From assembly GCA_016169945.1 (NCBI GenBank), contig JADLSH010000236.1, positions 2,032,001-2,096,000 of the forward strand: 64,000 nucleotides of DNA. The letters run 5' to 3'. The position numbers and the translations under genes were made by a program. The notes under the pieces were generated by a model. The model made no database searches, was not told the origin of the DNA, and saw nothing but the letters and a program-made list of their open reading frames with translations. The stretch is from Trachythela sp. YZ-2020. Lineage: Eukaryota > Cnidaria > Anthozoa > Malacalcyonacea > Clavulariidae. Of this stretch, positions 63,691 to 64,000 are shown one piece after another. How positions within the stretch are numbered: position 1 is the first letter of the stretch; each line of letters starts with the position of its first letter.

Positions 63691-64000
63691 TTACTTCCTT
63701 CGCCGTGTAATACGCCTCGGCGGATCATCTTGAGTATTAGCCGTTCTTTTAGACGTCCAATATTGGAACTCCGCCTCAAGGACCTCCATCTTTTTCTCGT
63801 GTTCCTCTACAAGGTTCTTCTTCCTAAGTTCCAGAATTTCCATCTCAGTTGTATGTTGTTTCTCCTGCATATCCAAACATTTTGTTTGGGCAACTGAGAT
63901 TCTATTTTTTTTGTGAGACCGAGAATTCGATGATTCTTCAATAACCTCCGATGGTTGTGATTGATGTTCATTAGTGTTAGTTATTATTTCGCCTTCTAGG
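63691..64000 (-). CDS. Harbinger second ORF (putative Myb/SANT-like partner), C-terminal part
   Basis: Open on the reverse strand from the window edge to a stop at 63691. About 100 residues are visible: a Ser/Asn/Gln-rich stretch, then a charged coiled coil (EMEILELRKKNLVEEHEKKM) and a basic end (PPRRITRRRK). The N-terminal SANT/trihelix domain expected in the family would lie beyond 64000 and is not seen. Identity rests on position opposite the transposase and on the coiled-coil tail, which resembles the C-termini of NAIF1-like partner proteins. Confidence 0.55.
   Translation of the reverse strand, partial: LEGEIITNTNEHQSQPSEVIEESSNSRSHKKNRISVAQTKCLDMQEKQHTTEMEILELRKKNLVEEHEKKMEVLEAEFQYWTSKRTANTQDDPPRRITRRRK

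Larger units (their letters stand above)
61890..64000. mobile_element. PIF/Harbinger DNA transposon, right end outside window
   Basis: A DDE transposase gene on + (62125-63115) and a coiled-coil ORF on - (63691-64000, continuing off the window) face each other. This is the two-gene layout of Harbinger elements, in which the second protein is a Myb/SANT-like DNA-binding partner. The left boundary is placed near 61890 where the TATTCTAAAAGCTTACTCAC sequence begins, but terminal repeats could not be confirmed because the right end is missing. Confidence 0.75.

Noticed and set aside
1..64000. tRNA and rRNA genes
   Set aside because: No tRNA-like cloverleaf with recognisable A and B boxes and no rRNA-like sequence was noticed; a dedicated covariance search would be needed to be sure.

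Overview
The window looks like metazoan nuclear DNA. It is AT-rich, its genes are split by GT-AG introns, and it is crowded with transposons and tandem repeats. The style of the LINE reverse transcriptases, the BEL/Pao, hAT and Harbinger elements, and the many small inverted-repeat elements suggest a cnidarian, probably a coral or anemone. That placement is an inference from family resemblance, not a database match.

Four host genes can be read exon by exon. (1) EXOSC9, the RNA exosome subunit Rrp45, lies on + with 12 exons from 5399 to 25654; the 5' exons are not seen. (2) A PA-TM-RING ubiquitin ligase of the Goliath/RNF130 type is complete on -, with 6 exons from 33814 down to 28282 (380 aa). 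(3) RPL9 (uL6) is complete on -, with 4 exons from 38387 down to 36146 (188 aa). (4) An SLC36/AVT-like amino-acid transporter on + runs from 53837 to at least 61694; its 3' exons lie beyond what can be read here. All listed junctions keep the reading frame. The genes show no functional link to each other; they are ordinary neighbours.

Layout: 1-4626 holds LINE 3' ends and two arrays of a 15-bp minisatellite. 4848-25654 is EXOSC9, whose introns hold a LINE fragment, a 4.9-kb array of a 38-bp hairpin unit enclosed by inverted-repeat arms, a TIR element with a small zinc-finger-like ORF, and a dense set of MITEs. 25655-33814 is a gene-free stretch followed by the RING ligase, with nested TIR elements in its introns. 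33815-38387 is a spacer and RPL9. 38388-46503 holds two hAT elements with 8-bp target-site duplications, other MITEs and degenerate tandem repeats. 46504-53383 is a full-length BEL/Pao LTR retrotransposon with two LTRs that look identical. 53384-61694 is the transporter gene, with a LINE-derived tandem repeat and a 2.9-kb array of a 26-bp unit in its introns. 61890-64000 is a Harbinger transposon carrying a transposase and an opposing coiled-coil ORF that runs off the window.

The most unusual features are the minisatellite amplified between MITE arms, the 15-bp arrays that both begin at LINE microsatellite tails and share variant order, a MITE with a tandemly amplified terminus, and a BEL/Pao element whose identical LTRs conflict with its many frame breaks.
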